From Solicoccozyma terricola (taxonomy: Eukaryota > Basidiomycota > Tremellomycetes > Filobasidiales > Piskurozymaceae): DNA of 64,000 nucleotides. The notes below the pieces were generated by a model, which was not told the origin of the DNA, did no database searches, and was given only the letters and a program-made list of their open reading frames with translations. Location of the stretch: assembly GCA_001600875.1 (NCBI GenBank), contig BCLD01000007.1, positions 623,290 through 687,289 on the forward strand. The letters run 5' to 3'. The position numbers and the translations under genes were made by a program. Below, in pieces: positions 33,952-47,500 of this stretch (position 1 is the first letter of the stretch; every line of letters begins with the position of its first letter).

Positions 33952-36900
33952 TCAGATCACCGACTCCATCGGCCACGCGCCAGGAGTGTTATCACCGTCC
34001 CATTTCAGTCCCGCCGTCGGATTATAGGAATTCAACCAACCTTCCTCGCCAATTACGTCGTTCCGCTGGAATGCCGGTGACATGGCAGGCATCATCACCA
34101 CATGTTCGTTGCCATGTTTGGTAGCCGCCGGGGTTATTGCGTTGTCCGATTGAGGACTTGGATCAACGACGTGCGCGTTCACCAGTTCTGGGGTCGAATC
34201 GATACGGCTCGTCGGTTTGTCAGATGCCGCATTTGTTGCAGTCTTGTCATCATCGTCCCCATGCTCATCGCCTTCAGCGTCCTCGTCATCCTCGTCGTTC
34301 AATGCCGAATCATCAATGAAGAACGAGTAGTCAAAGACCTCCTCTGCAGGGTGCGTCACAGGTACCTCCCATGGCTTCGAGGCGTTGGAAGATATCGCTC
34401 CGGTCGATCGTCGCATCTCCCAATCCCCATCGGCCCAAGCGGCAGGTAAGCTGAATCCCAACGCCTCGTCCATCGCTTGGTGTGCAAGACCTGACTGCTC
34501 ATTGAACTCTCGAAGACTTGTAAGAGATTGTGACAGGAAGTCGATGGGGTTCAGACGACCCTTCTCCTCCTCTTGCAATCGCGCATTGACCGCCTCCTGG
34601 CCGAGTTTCACGCCTAATGCGTTCACCTCGACCGCAGTAGGTGCCGGCAGAGGCATGTTCTGGACCATGCCCGATGTGAACATCGACCCGGGCGTCGGCT
34701 TATTGTCCTCGGGAGTCGCTGCAGCAGGCGATGGTTTGGTGTCGAGCGACGCGTTGTTGCTTACTGACGCCTTGCGCTTCGGTGCCTTCTTCGCCGCTCC
34801 CTTTTTGGCCACCGTACCCTGCTTGTTAGGAGTCGCCCCGGACGGAGATTCTATCGTAATCGGGCTCGATGTCTGCTGCGGGTTCGTCTTCACACGCTTG
34901 CCAGGCGGTAGGTTGAGATCCTCCACTCGTAGCCTTGGCGCCAACTCGCTGCCTCCTGGCGTCAACGCCTGCACTTCCAACGCCATTTTGGATACGCTGG
35001 CTGCGGACTGCTGCGACGGCGACGGACCTCGAAGAGCCGGTGCTTGGATACCGCCGAGCCCTGCCCTCGCAGCCTGTTGTGCGGTCTGTTGCGCAAATTG
35101 GGGCGAAACGTGCACCGTGATTGGCCAATTGCTGAAGTCGTTGGACAATCGCACGGCAGCTTTCGATAGTTCCGGGAGTGGCAGGATGGCCATCCCGGTT
35201 TCCCTCCAAATTTTGCTCGCCTCCTTCAGCAGGTTTGTCTGTAGAAGGAAAAACACTGAGTGCCCGATTTGAATAGTCACATCGTCGCGAGCGAAACACC
35301 CACCAATGAGCATGCAATCTTCACCCTCTCCTCTTGGATATTCTGCCCATTCGAGCAAAGCAGACTGAGCATCCGGATGTTCGCCTGCGATTGAATCATA
35401 CGAGCCTTCTTGATCCAACTCTCGTAATGTGGCTTCTCGTTATCGGGGATGGCGAACGGCGTAATGCCTGATTGTCGCATGCAAAGGTGGTCAGAGACTC
35501 ATACCTCTCGCAAAGCATGCAATCTACATCTACTCACTGGGTGCTCTTACGTCCCTATACGCCAGTCCCAGCATATAAGTCGCATTCTGGGCCTCCTCCG
35601 CGGTAGCGGCGCGGGGTACCGGCCCAGCCATGCCATTCTCACCCGGTGGTCCAGGTCTTGGACCAGTCGGCATTTGAGACCTCAGCGCCATGTCCACTAA
35701 TTGTGGATTACTTAGACAGTGTCTCACGAACAGCAGCTCTTGTGGAGGTAAACCGAGATTATGCAGCTCCGACTGAGTGAGCTTCGCCACCTCCGTGCGG
35801 AGATACTGCAGCCTACTTGGCTCGATGATCTGCAAGGCAGTGCGGAGGGTATGCAGGACATCTGCTGGCTGTGACTGCAAATCCTGCCCTTGGTTGGGCT
35901 GCATCTGACCCATCGACGCCTGGCCTTGCCTCGCATTTTGAAGCTGCATAGCAAGCAGGTTACGTTGCGCGTCGACCTGCGAAGTATTCTGCTGCTTCTT
36001 CATCCACCATATCCGCCAAGCGTTCTCCGTTTCCACGCAGGTCGCGAGGTAGAATTGCTGGAGAGCCGCAGCGATCCCAGTGTTGGTATGACCCTCGTTC
36101 GGATCCGCCGACAACAGACCCAGTTGAGCAGCGACTTTCATCCAATCCTTGCGCTCGGACACTTGACGTACACCACCAAGCCTCGAAACGATGCAGTACG
36201 CCGTATAAGCGTCGAACTGCCTTCCGCCAACCTCCGCCGCTGGAATTGTTTGATTTCGACTTTGGAAGGTCTTGTTGACTTGAGACCAGAACATCTCACG
36301 AGCCATGGTTGGTGGATCGCTGGTGGCAGCGCCAGTCCCCGGCAACTGCATTCCAGGCTGCGCCGGAGTGGTTGGCGGTAATCCAGACTGTTGCCCTGAG
36401 CGATTGGGACTTGGGTTCGTCATCTGCAACCCCGCGTTCGTCTGCAACCCGCCATTTGCGGCCCAATCCTCCGATAGGTCCTGAGCGCTGAACAGATTCG
36501 AGTTCAGAAGATTTGGAGTGGCATTAGGCTGGACGGCAGCAGCGGCCATTTTGCCCAGGGGACTGTGAACGTCAAGTCAGGATAGAAGATTCGTTACCAC
36601 CATCGTGTAGCACAACTTACATGCCATTGTCCAACAGAAAGTCAAACTTCAGCCCTCGCTTGGAACATTCTTGCGAGAGTAGGTTGCGTCGCGTCTGCCA
36701 CATTGGAATCTGGCTTTGAACTATGTTCCTATGGGGATGATCTGCTGGAAGCGTTGGGAGCATCTAGATGGCCAAAAGGAAATTGTCAACTCGGCGACAG
36801 ACAGGGATGCTGGAGGCCACTCACTTGAATCGCTCTTGTCTTGAACTGCATGAACTTCTGGTTCATAGCGACACCATAGGCTTGCAGTTGCTGGTCAGTC

Positions 36901-39900
36901 ATCAGAGCTAGATTCGGGAGCATCATCGCGCCACGAGCTTGTCCTTCTTCCTGCTGACCACCCATCGCGCCGAAGTTCGCGTTCTGCGATTGCAAGAATG
37001 GTGCGGTATTGTTACTGCCATCCCCGCTGCCTTGTTGGAAGTCCGTTTGCGGCAGGGCCTGATTCATCTGCTGAGCTGAAGATAAAATGCCTGATGATTG
37101 TGCTGCACCGGCTGATAACGACTGCATGTTCTGAGCCTGTTGTCCTGCATTCAGTCGTGCCTGCGCGCTGGCGATAGATGCATGCTGCATCTGTTGAGCC
37201 CTGGAGTAGGCTTGTTGCGCCGTCACATTTGCATTCTGTATCTGCGCAGTGTTGCGAGGAGATACCTGAGGTTGCAATTGTGATGCGGGGGGCTGAGGCG
37301 TCAGTTGCTGACCATTGAATGCGTTGGCAGTGCGGCTGTGCTGTTCCTGAAGAGCTCGGAATTGAGCCGCAAAGGCCTGGGTGGGAAAATAAATGTCAAG
37401 ACGACGGTCAAACAGAACTCTACGAATATGAGGCTCACCTCGCTTGAATCCATACCGCCACCACCACCACCGCCGGCGCCAAGAGCGTCCAAACCGAGGC
37501 CACTAGTCTGCGAGCCATCGTTGCCAGGCTGAGATATGTGACTGCCGCCGAATGTCATGTTTGTCGATCCGGGAGTCTGCCGCAGTGCTTGAACTTGAGC
37601 AGCGTTCAGCGCTGGACTGTTGTTATTGTGCTGGAATTGATTGCTTTGATTCTGCTGCATTATTTGGCCGAGCTGCTGCTGATTCTGGAGCTGAATATTC
37701 TGAGTTGATGGGGTTGGCTGCTGCTGCTGCTGCTGCTGCTGCTGACCAGCTGCAGCCACCATATTCATGGCCTGTAGTCGAGTATTCTGGTCCAAGCCCG
37801 CCAACGAGATGCCGAGGTTGTTCGCAAAGCGGCCTTGCTGAACATTCTGCTGGAAGTTGTTCGGGTTCGGTGTGGTATTGAGATTGGGTGTCCCCATCAT
37901 ACCGTGCTGGCCGAGCTGGCTGTTGCTGTTCGCCGGCGACGGCATCTGACCCTGATTTGCAGCGGGTCGTTGCTGGAGCATATTCTGACCCTGACCCATC
38001 AAAAGCTTGGACAATTGGGCCATCTGCTCTGTCGTATATCCACCATCCGGTGACATGCCGAGGTGGTTCATGAGACTGAATATATCAAGGCAGTCAGAAT
38101 CCATACGCAGACCACGAAAACCCTCGACACTTACCGCTCCATCAACAGCGGATCCACCGGCCGAGTATTGCCCGGCATCCCTCCAGGTCCCATTCTCGAC
38201 ATTTGCTGATCCATACCGCCATTAGTCTGAGCCTGTTGCTGCTGTTGCTGCTGCTGTTGTAACAACGCCTGCTGCTGCTGCTGAGCTTGCTGCAATTGTT
38301 GCAAAGCATCTGTCGGGTTGTTGAGCTGTTGGCCCATGGTACCGCCACCTTGCTGCACGGACTGTGGCCCGTTATTCCCAGCTGCCTGATTACGACCAAC
38401 ATTTTGCATCATCGCCATGAGTGCTGCCTGCTGCTGCTGGAAGTTCTGTTGGCTAGGCGTACGTTGATGTCCGCCTTGTTGCTGCGGTTGCGGTTGGAAC
38501 TGGTTGCCCTGCTGCTGCTGGCCCTGAAGCAATTGCTGCATATTCTGCTGCTGCTGCTGCTGCTGATTCCCTTGCTGCGGCGGTCGACCTTGCATTTGCA
38601 CCATATTGAGAACATGCTGATTGAAGTCGAGATTTTGCTGCGATTGCTGTTGCTGTTGCTGCTGTTGACCTCCCATCTGACCGCCTTGCGACCGCTGTTG
38701 CGCCTGGGTGAGGCGTTGCATTTGAGCGATGGCATTCTGTTGTCGTTGTTGGAACGCGGCCAGTGCAGCCTGTTCGTTAAGCCAAGGCGAATGTGAAAGA
38801 GTCTCGTTAGTGATGACGTTCATTCCTATTTCGTCCGAGGCGTGGGGATGATATCGGGAACGAGCAGTGTAGGGGGAATCCCGAGTGGCATTTTGGTAAA
38901 GTGCGCACGAAGGGGATTCGAGGAAGAGTGGAGAGATGGGTGGGGAGTAGGGAGATGCAAGAGGATATCCGGAGGCGTGGCCGTCATCAAAGACAAGTGT
39001 ACGGTGGAGTAGAGGGGGTCGATCTCGTCGATGTCGTCGAGGCATCACGGACTCGAGGAGTTCACGAAGATTTCGAGTAGGCGATGGATATCAGACAACG
39101 ACAGAGAGAGTGGAGTCGAAGAATGGAAGATGATTGGTAGAGGAGAGCCTGAAGGAGTGGAACCCCCTCAAACCAGATCGTCGTTGATGTCCTCCCATCT
39201 TCAACTCTCACATCACTGACCGTGCTTCCCAACCATCGACCGCTCCCGTAACGACAAAGGGGGGTGAGATCCTACCATTGTTGTCTCCCCCTTCAAACAC
39301 ACCGACCGGTCCCAACTCGGACTCTAAAGTCGAAACTTTTTTTTTTTTACAACGTCGGCGGGAAACGTGAGACGCAAATATCTCGCAAGCCTCAGACTCG
39401 GAGTTACAATGCGTTCCTTTCACCGTGTTTTTTTTTTCATCATCCCACCTTTCAAGAAGAGTATCATCGTTTCGACCACGAGTGCGTATTTTTTTTCCAC
39501 CACATTGAGTTAATCGAAACCGAAACGAGATCCACCAACCCATCTCGAGTTCCCAGAAACGACGACCCATTTCGAACAATTCCCTCTCCCACCCGCCAAC
39601 GCCAACGCCAACGCCAACGCCAAAAACAGCCAAGAAAGACCCCCCCCCCCCCCCCCCCCCTCCCTCCCCAAAGCAAGCAAACGAAAAGAAAAGGAAACCA
39701 AATCCCCCATCACAACCCCCGACTTGTATCCCAAACTCACCGGTGGTAAATTATTAACCCCACTTTGACCCTGCATCATCGTTCCATTCAATCCAACATT
39801 CATCCCTCCAAACCCAATTCCACCATTCCCACCACCTAAACCCATCCCCATTGACATCCCTAATCCATTCCCATTCCCTCCGAATTGTCCAACACCACCT

Positions 39901-40223
39901 TGTTGTCCCTGTTGACCTTGTCCTTGACCTTGGCCTTGATTTTGACCCTGACCCTGACCTTGACCTTGACCTTGACCCTGCCCCTGCCCTTGCCCCTGTC
40001 CACTTTGTTGTCCTTGCATCAAACCAGGTGATCCCGAAATACCAATCGAAGTAATACCTCCACCTGCACTATTTCCCGATGCAACACTACCGACGTTACC
40101 TAAACCTACACCAACACTACCAGTGTTTTGAGAAGCTTGAGCGTATCTAGCGGCGTTTTGTATCCAAGCTTGTTGAGCTTGAACTTGAGATTGTTGTCTC
40201 GATGTGTCGGAGGGTTGGGACAT
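33952..40223 (-). CDS. Glutamine-rich ARID-domain protein, SWI/SNF subunit SWI1-like
   Basis: Exon 1 (39741-40223) starts MSQPSDTSRQQ and contains a long (GQ)n run. A 971-nt intron (38770-39740) leads in phase to AALAAFQQRQQN. Several exons rich in poly-Gln and Asn follow, then a Met/Leu block (MLPNLALMTDQQLQAYG) and MLPTLPADHPHRNIVQSQ. The ARID domain is at about 36020-36300: REMFWSQVNKTFQSR, VGGRQFDAYTAYCIVSRLGG, ERKDWMKVAAQLGL and ALQQFYLATC. After it come an SWI1-like C-terminal region with LLEWAEYPRGEG and an acidic DEDDEDAEGDEHGDDDD patch. The protein ends NTPGAWPMESVI. ARID plus Q-rich composition fits SWI1, which targets SWI/SNF remodelling to promoters; the exact orthology is inferred. 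It is nuclear. The long first intron also holds a G tract and CCAACG repeats (plus-strand orientation). Confidence 0.85.
38770..39740 (-). other. Unusually long first intron of the ARID gene
   Basis: Donor GTGAGT at 39735-39740 and acceptor CAG at 38770-38772, preceded by a good branch-like CTTAAC. All other introns in the window are shorter than 500 nt. It contains a 21-nt C tract (39640-39660, plus strand) and a CCAACG hexamer repeat at about 39600-39623. A downstream ATG in the frame of exon 2 (38824) could serve an alternative start. Confidence 0.6.
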
Positions 40224-43200
40224 GAGATTGTTGAAGGGGTAGGTGGGGAGGTGGGGAGAGAGGGAGAGCCGGGGGGGGGGGGGGGGGGGGAGCGTAATGG
40301 GTTTGGATTTACGATTGGGGGTTTCGTTATTTGATGGGGAGGGGGGAGGGGGGGAGGTGATTCAGGTCATTTGTACTGGAGAATTAAATTGAAGATTGAA
40401 TTGTGAGAGTTGCGTTGGTATCGAACGACAAACGTTGATTCTGCCGTTGTTCAACGTTTCCGAAAAGTTTATTTTCTTTATTTCTTTTCAAAAGACGTTC
40501 CGATTCGGAATGATCTTCCCTGTACTCGATAACCTGATTTTCGGTTCGAAGGTAGGAAGAAGACACGAGATTGACCCTCCCCCAAAAAAGACCCCCCTCG
40601 AATTCTCCTCTATTTATTATTCCTTCCCTTTGAACAACAAGAAGCCACAAGGACGATGATATCGAGTGTCCGGGATTAGAATCGGATGAAAACTGTATCC
40701 GATACGTTGGAGAGAGGGAGGGGAGGGGGGTGCCTATCGTTTTCGAAAAGATCAATTCTTCTTCGATAGATCAAGGAGATATCGATCCAACGAGCGCGCG
40801 TTTTCCAGGGAATTCAGGAATAGGATCCCGTCCGAGTTAACGATGAGATTGAGATGGGGGATAGAAGAATTGGACTGGTTGGGGTTGGTTGGTATGATGA
40901 TGGTAGATTGATTGGTTCACAGTGTCCTCCACTAGACACTTTGATGGGTCCCGTGTACGTACGACCGTTTGTTTGGCTTTGCGATTTTAATAATCCGTTT
41001 GGTCGTCGTCTTTGATTCGAATGGACCCCGTCGAACTGAAAACTGTATCCCCTGATTTTTTTTTTTGGGATTCCAAACGAAAACAACCTCCGACGTTTGG
41101 ACTGTTGTGGGAGGTATGAGTGTGATTATTGTGGGATTGATTTGACCGTTGACGACGATGGTACGGATTGGGCGATAGGCTCGATATGACGGGATGGATG
41201 GTCAGATCCAGAACCTCTGTCCGCGTGTTGAATTGAAGGAAATAACTGGGGCGCCGCGTGAGAAGGGGGGTGGGGGGCGAGGGGAGGGGAGGGGAGAGAG
41301 GGCAGGGTAGGGAGGGCAGGGAGGGCAAGGAGGGCCAGGGAGGGGCAGGCAGGGAGGGACAGGGAAGAGAGGAAATATCCCTTTTCAGCAAACCCATCTC
41401 ACAACCAACCCCGTTCGGGTTTCAACTTCCCCAGACAGGGGTACAGGGTCACTCCATAGCAGGTCCACAGTTCAAAGGGTTAAAATTAAAATCAGTGACA
41501 ACCAGCGAGAGATAACAAACAGGGGAGATAAATATCCAGGGTTCCTGCATCACCCTCCCCTCCCTTAAAGTAATACTCATTCCAAAATCTTACTGCTATG
41601 ACTGAGATGTGTCGAGCGCAAAGCACGACACAGTGGCAAGTCAATTCAACTTCCTCATGTAACGTATCACGTCTCACATTAAGCGTTATCAATGTATTTT
41701 ATCCACATGAAAACGAGCCTGATCGAACACCTTTAGCCACGGTGCACGAGTCCGCAAGGTGATGGGATAATGGGGGAAAGAAGGGAGGTACATGACTTGG
41801 ATAGGTTAAGAGGGGAGAGGAGACCCGAACGCTTAAGAAGTACATTTGACCAAATATCCCAGAAAATGCAACATCGACGGTAATATCCATGTATATCAAA
41901 CGACTCTCCATCCGTCGCAGGTGTGTGGTCTTGTTCAACAGTGGGTGGATTAGACACTTTGTAGAGGTCCACCGACAGAGGGAGAGGTGATATGTGTACA
42001 GCATTTGCCCCCCCCCCCCTTTTCCTCCCCCGCATATTTGCCACTGTCCGCATAATTATGATTACGCGGAAGTTTCGGGCTGGTCGGTGGGAGCATATCG
42101 ATGACGTGCAAGCGATGTCTTCTCAGAAGGATGGTACCGGGTTCAACCTTTCAATCTTCAACCAATGCTACTCTCACTACAACATCACATCACCCATCCC
42201 AATCACCCCCAATCAATCAACAACTTCTTTTTTAACGACCACATCCGCTCTTCTCCCTGTTCTTTTCCCTTCTCTCTTTCCTCATCGACGAATCAACGAC
42301 ACACGATCCCTTGTTTTTCCCCGCCTGCCGTCCGTTTTAAAGCGACCTTTTTTTTCTCCCTTGCTTCTGAACCCAACGATCCCTTCCTTTTTCCACGATA
42401 AACCCCCCAAATTTGCGTCGCTCGTTTGAATCTTGACCTTTTGTGTTTGGATTAGAATCGTGAGTGATCTCTTTCCGGCTCTTCATTCTCCTGCTCCCCC
42501 CCGGCATACATCCCACTTCCAAAACAACCCTCCCCCCTCCCCCCACCCACACATCCACATCACACACCGCCGCCTACACAAAGATGAACTCGTGTTTTTT
42601 ACATTTCAAACTAGAGTCTGGTAGACTTGGAATTGATAGTCGAAGATCCATAACTTGCACTATTATTAAACTGAGCAAAGGCGTTGGTGTTTTTCTTTTC
42701 TCTTGGGAGAGAGAGAAAGAGAGAGGATGGGAGCGATCAGAGTCCCTTTGTTTACGTTCGAAAACTGAACAATTTGTCTCTTTTTCCTCCTCCCCCCGTT
42801 TTGCTTCGTGTTAGATCTACCTACCCCGCACAATATCCTCCGAACTTCCATCTGACAACGACATTCAAACTCGTGAGTACCTTTTCCTTGTTCCGTATCT
42901 ATTCTTCTCCTATCCCTTCCACCCCCTCCCCACTTCCACCTTCTCTCCTGAAGATGATCAATCGAATTACCGGCTCAACCTCCTTTCCCTCTTCTTCCTC
43001 TCTCTTTTGATCACGATCGCCTGTTAAAGGGCTAGTAGTGGTTGGAAGAGAATGGGAGGATGGAGGAGAAGGTAAGGATATGTAGACGAAACATGGCTGT
43101 TTTTATTTTTTGACTGAAACGAGAGTTTGTGTGTGTGTGTGTGACGGAGTGGATGTGATGGTTTTGAAGACGGCGTGGTGAACTGTTGGGGAATAATTGG

Positions 43201-43628
43201 AGAACTGACAGATTCATCTTTCTGTTCCCTTCTTTTCCTTTCTTTAGGTTGATAGATGCGATTGAATTAACGGTGACTGGAGTATTGATTTTCCCGAGGT
43301 CGAACTCATTTAACAACCACAAGGTGAATATTTTCTTTTCCTTCCTGTCTCTCTCCCCACCCATCCTCCCTATCCTCCCCTTCTCTATCCATTCCATTGT
43401 CCTATCTACAAATGAAGATACCATACACGACGGTCTGCAGACCAAATACAACCAATGGTGAAAAGGCCCGATACCCATTTTTCCGGGCGACCAATCTGAA
43501 CCCCCCTTTTCCTTTCTGTCTCTTTTTTCTCCTTTCTCACCGACCGTGTTTTATACGCCAAGAGAGGACAACGCTGACAATTTAATCGCTCTGTTCCATT
43601 CTTCGGAAGATTTCCCACTATCCCCCTT
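40224..43628. other. 3.4-kb gene-poor region, low-complexity sequence
   Basis: No credible gene was found on either strand. There is a G20 tract at 40271-40290, a polypurine stretch of GGGAGGG/GGGCAGG units at 41268-41372, a C12 tract at 42008-42019 and a long C/T-rich stretch at about 42220-42560 and 42780-42960. Open frames here translate to low-complexity Pro/Leu/Ser or Gly/Arg/Glu proteins. It probably contains the promoters and long 5' UTRs of the ARID gene and GNA1; an unannotated non-coding RNA is possible. Confidence 0.5.
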
Positions 43629-44261
43629 ATGTCTACTCAATATCTCTTCGATCCATCCCTTATCCCTGTTTCCGCTCGTCATGGTCTCACGTCGGATATT
43701 GACGTCCGACCACTCGCACGTGATGATCACTTGAACGGACATGTTCAACTTCTCACCATTCTTACACATGCTCCCACACTCTCACCATCCGATTACACCA
43801 CTCAATTCGATCACCTCGCATCATGTCCTAATACATATTACACCGTCGTCTTCACTCATCGACCAACAGGAAAGATCATCGCTACTGGAACAGTGATCGT
43901 CGAACGGAAATTCATTAGAAATGCTAGTATGGCGGGTCATATTGAGGATATAGCGGTTGATAAATCGTTTGGTGGGAGAGGGTTGGGATTGAGACTTATT
44001 CTTTGTTTGGAGGAGTTGAGTAGGAGTTTAGGGTGTTATAAGACAATCCTAGATTGTAGTCGGGAGAATATCCCGTTTTACGAGAAGTGCGGGTGAGTTG
44101 GGGTTTTGTTGGGAAAGTGGCGTCCCGCATCTGACTGACGAATCTCCTACTCCCTACCTAGATTCACTCACAAGGAATACGAAATGGTCAAATATGCACC
44201 GACCTGGGCCGACTCGCAGAAGTCGAGTCCTACTTCCTCGAGCCCTGCTGGCAAATTGTGA
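43629..44261 (+). CDS. GNA1: Glucosamine-6-phosphate N-acetyltransferase
   Basis: Exons 43629-44092 and 44162-44261 give 187 residues. GNAT core: VRPLARDDHLNGHVQLL, YYTVVFTHRPTGKIIATGT, the signature GHIEDIAVDKSFGGRGLG (acetyl-CoA binding R/Q-x-x-G-x-G/A form), LILCLEELSRSLGCYKTILDCSREN, and NIPFYEKCGFTHKEYEMVKY. This is full-length Gna1, which acetylates GlcN-6-P in UDP-GlcNAc synthesis and so feeds chitin, GPI anchors and N-glycans. It is cytosolic. The Ser-rich tail ends SPAGKL with TGA at 44259-44261. The intron splits the codon for Gly in KCGF. Confidence 0.96.
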
Positions 44262-44546
44262 TGGGGCGAATATACGGACAATGCACACAGTAGCGTAGTA
44301 AAAAAACATGGCGGACGCTGAAATTGTAGTGCCAAATAGCTATACGTTGTATTACGATCATGATCATCTCATCCTTGTCCTGGCGAAAAGTCAACAAATC
44401 CGTAGCCCAAAAGTATGACGTAATCGCCGAAAACCCAAAGTGCTCGACTCCGATGATGTTCAAGTTCAACTCTGTTGTCCACCACGACCTCCCTCCCCTA
44501 CCATCGTCAATTGTCTCTCACCAAACCCCACAGCAACCTTTTCACC

Positions 44547-47500
44547 ATGTCCTCTCGTACAAACTTCCTCTCCATTCCGCCTAAACGGACGGTCCCACTA
44601 CCCGAATTACCCTCCAAGATCCGTGCATACATCAGCGACCACTTTCGAGATACCCACCCTGATGCGTTTGCGAGGGATATAGAGGAATTGGTCAAGCTGA
44701 GGAGGTGGAGTGAGGGGAAAGACGGTCCAGAAGTCCACAAGGAGGTTGTTGTTGGTCTGTTGAGGTCAGTCAGAACAATAGGCGAGCGTGAAGGCGACGT
44801 GGAGCTAATGGTAGGAGTGGTCATCGTAGATATTACGCTCAACTGTCGTTTCTTTGCACCAAGTTTCCATCAGATGTCAGTCCTCGCTGCGTTGCGACTT
44901 TGATCATCCATCTTCAAAGCTGACACTGTGCTCCGCATCCCCAGATTGGTCTCACAATAACCTACCACCTTCCATTCCCTCCCCCACCCTTCTCATTCTC
45001 CCCTCTGTCCGATCCTGATGCTCCCATATCTCTTCCATCTCTACACTACGAAAGAGCATCTACACTGTTCAACATTGCTTCCACTTACTCCGCCCTTGGA
45101 GCAGCTGAACATCGCTCAGATGGAGAAGGGATCAAGAGAGCATTGGCTTATCTTCAAAGCGCTGCCGGAGCATTGAGCTACTTGTCGACTGAGATTCTAC
45201 CACTTTTGAAGAATCAAAGTTGGTCTACATCCCGCTCATCCACGAGTGGAGCAGAAGGCGCGGCGGGATACGACATGACACCTTCCTTCATTGGTACGCT
45301 ACAGAACTTGGTACTCGCTCAAGCACAGGAATGTTTCTGGCAGAAAGCGGTATTGGAGGGAAGTTATAAGAATGGAATCGTAGGCAGGTTGGCAATGAAG
45401 GTCGCCGACTACTATGGGAACGCAGTGAAAGAGGCGAATGAGGGTATTGGATCGGCGGCTGGGTTCTTCCCGCAGGTGAGTAGATTTTTTTTTTTCGCTT
45501 AAAAAACCATTTAGGACGTGTTTTGATTCCTTTCTTGACAGTCATGGCTGGCTCACATGTCGGTCAAAGCATTGCACTTTGAAGCCGCAGCTCAATACCG
45601 GATAAGCCAAGAAGATTTGGAGAAGGGAAGGTGAGAGTTCCAGGTTGGAGATAGAAAAACTAGAGACGCGCATGGCTGAGTAGTAACCGTCGGTCAGATA
45701 CGGCGAAGAGATCGCTCGCCTTCAAGTAGCAGAAGGGTTGACCAAGAAGGCCCTGCAAGAAGCTAGGAACGGAGTAGCGGACACTGTACAGTCAGATCTG
45801 AAAGTGAGGGATATTGACGGCGACATGCTCTCGCACCCACTGAAATTGTTGCACCTTCCCTCCAGAGCCTGGCCGCTGTCCTCGCATCTTCCCTGAAACG
45901 CGCCATTAGGGACAATGACCTCGTCTACGTCTCTCCCATACCTCCACCCTCTCAATTACCTATGATTCCTTCTGCTACCATGGTGAAACTGACCGTTCCG
46001 CCAGAGGTATTGAACAGCCTCGAATGGGTGATGAAAGACCAGGGAGGGCCTTTATTCAGTGGCTTAGTGCCGTATGGAGTACATGTGGCTTTGAGTGAGT
46101 GTTCGCTGGATTGTGGCTTGCCGTTGTTAATTCTAACGCGGTATGAGACAGGCGTGTATGATGATCGCAAGGACACGCTCATCCGGACTAAGCTAAACGG
46201 CAAGAAAGATGAGCTCGATGCCATCTCGGCAACGTGAGTTCCGCTTGCGATAGCGTTCGAGACCATTGGCGCACCGATTCACATCCTTCCGAACATCCGC
46301 CCGACGTGCAGTACCCTTCAATCCCTAGGACTTCCCGGAGCAATCACGGCTCTGGAAAGACCGACAGGTCTCCCACCTGCTCTGCTGAAGAAGGCGGAAG
46401 AAGTGCACAGTGAAGGTGGGGTGGAAAAGGTTCAAAGGTTGATATCATCAAACGCGAGACTGGCTCAAGCAGATGCAGCGATCATCGAAGAGGTGGGTGT
46501 CGCTCAGACTCCCCGTTTAGCACAGCCGACTGATGAACTTCCCTCCCGAAGACACTCGATATCCTCGACCAAGAAGCTGCAGATGACGAGGCGATGGTGG
46601 AAAGACGACCGGATCTAAATGGTGCCCGACCTCCTTCACACGAAGCCAATCTTCATCTCATAGAACAGATCAACAAGTATCAGGAGACTCTTACTGTGGC
46701 GCGGAAAAGTGATGCGGACGTCAAAGAAAAGTGGGCGCAATGGGAGGGCTTGGTGGGGATTTTATCCGGAGGGACGGTGAGTACCTCAGTAGGAATGGCA
46801 GGTGGCGATAAGTTCATTAATGTCGTGGCGGGCCACCTTCTTCAGAATGCATTGGAGCGATACATTCCCTCATCCGGCATATCTTCCATGAACGGTGCAC
46901 AGCTCCCACCTTCCGTAAGGGCACTTCGATCAGCCCTCGAGCGCCTCGAGGACATGCATACCGAGCGATCGCGTATTTTGGCAGATGCGAAGCGAACGTC
47001 AGAGCAAGATGATTTGCGGCCTGTTATCGTGCAAGAGGCAACGAGATTGGCTCATGGCGGCTCTGGAGATGTCAATCCAGAATTGTTCGAAGACGTCTTT
47101 GAGAAGGAGCTGAAAAAGTACGGACGGTTCGTATCGGAGCTAGATGACAACCAGGAACGGCAGGACGAGCTACTAGCGGACATTAGAGTGAGTGAAAGTG
47201 AACCGTATCAGTGCCACACCAGAATTAATTCCTTGATCCTTCAGTCGAACATGGAAGTATTCCTTCAAGAGCGCAAACAGGACTCGCGCGTTAAACACCG
47301 AGAGAACAAGCTTCAGGAGATGGAATTGGCTTACTGGAAATGGCGGGAGGTCATCGGGAACTGTGAAGAAGGTAGCCAGGTATGCAGTACCATTGCCCCG
47401 ACACGTGACAGTGCATCTCTGACCACTGTCTCTCTTTATTCAGTTTTACACCGCCTTCCAGACAACTCTTCAAAATCTGCGCGAATCAGCCCAGGAGTGG

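Noticed and set aside
34385..35272. Long plus-strand ORF opposite the ARID gene
   Set aside because: It is antisense to the well-supported ARID-gene exon and its Ala/Leu/Ser-rich translation mirrors that exon; no independent signal.
38131..39048. ARID gene starting at 39046 (MMPRRHRRDRPP) instead of 40223
   Set aside because: The residues before AALAAFQQ in that frame look non-coding, while the upstream exon has a strong GTGAGT donor in matching phase and Q-rich composition like the rest of the protein. Kept only as an alternative-start possibility.
41258..41515. Gly/Arg/Glu repeat protein
   Set aside because: Pure polypurine tract; all frames are low complexity and no splice or start context supports coding.
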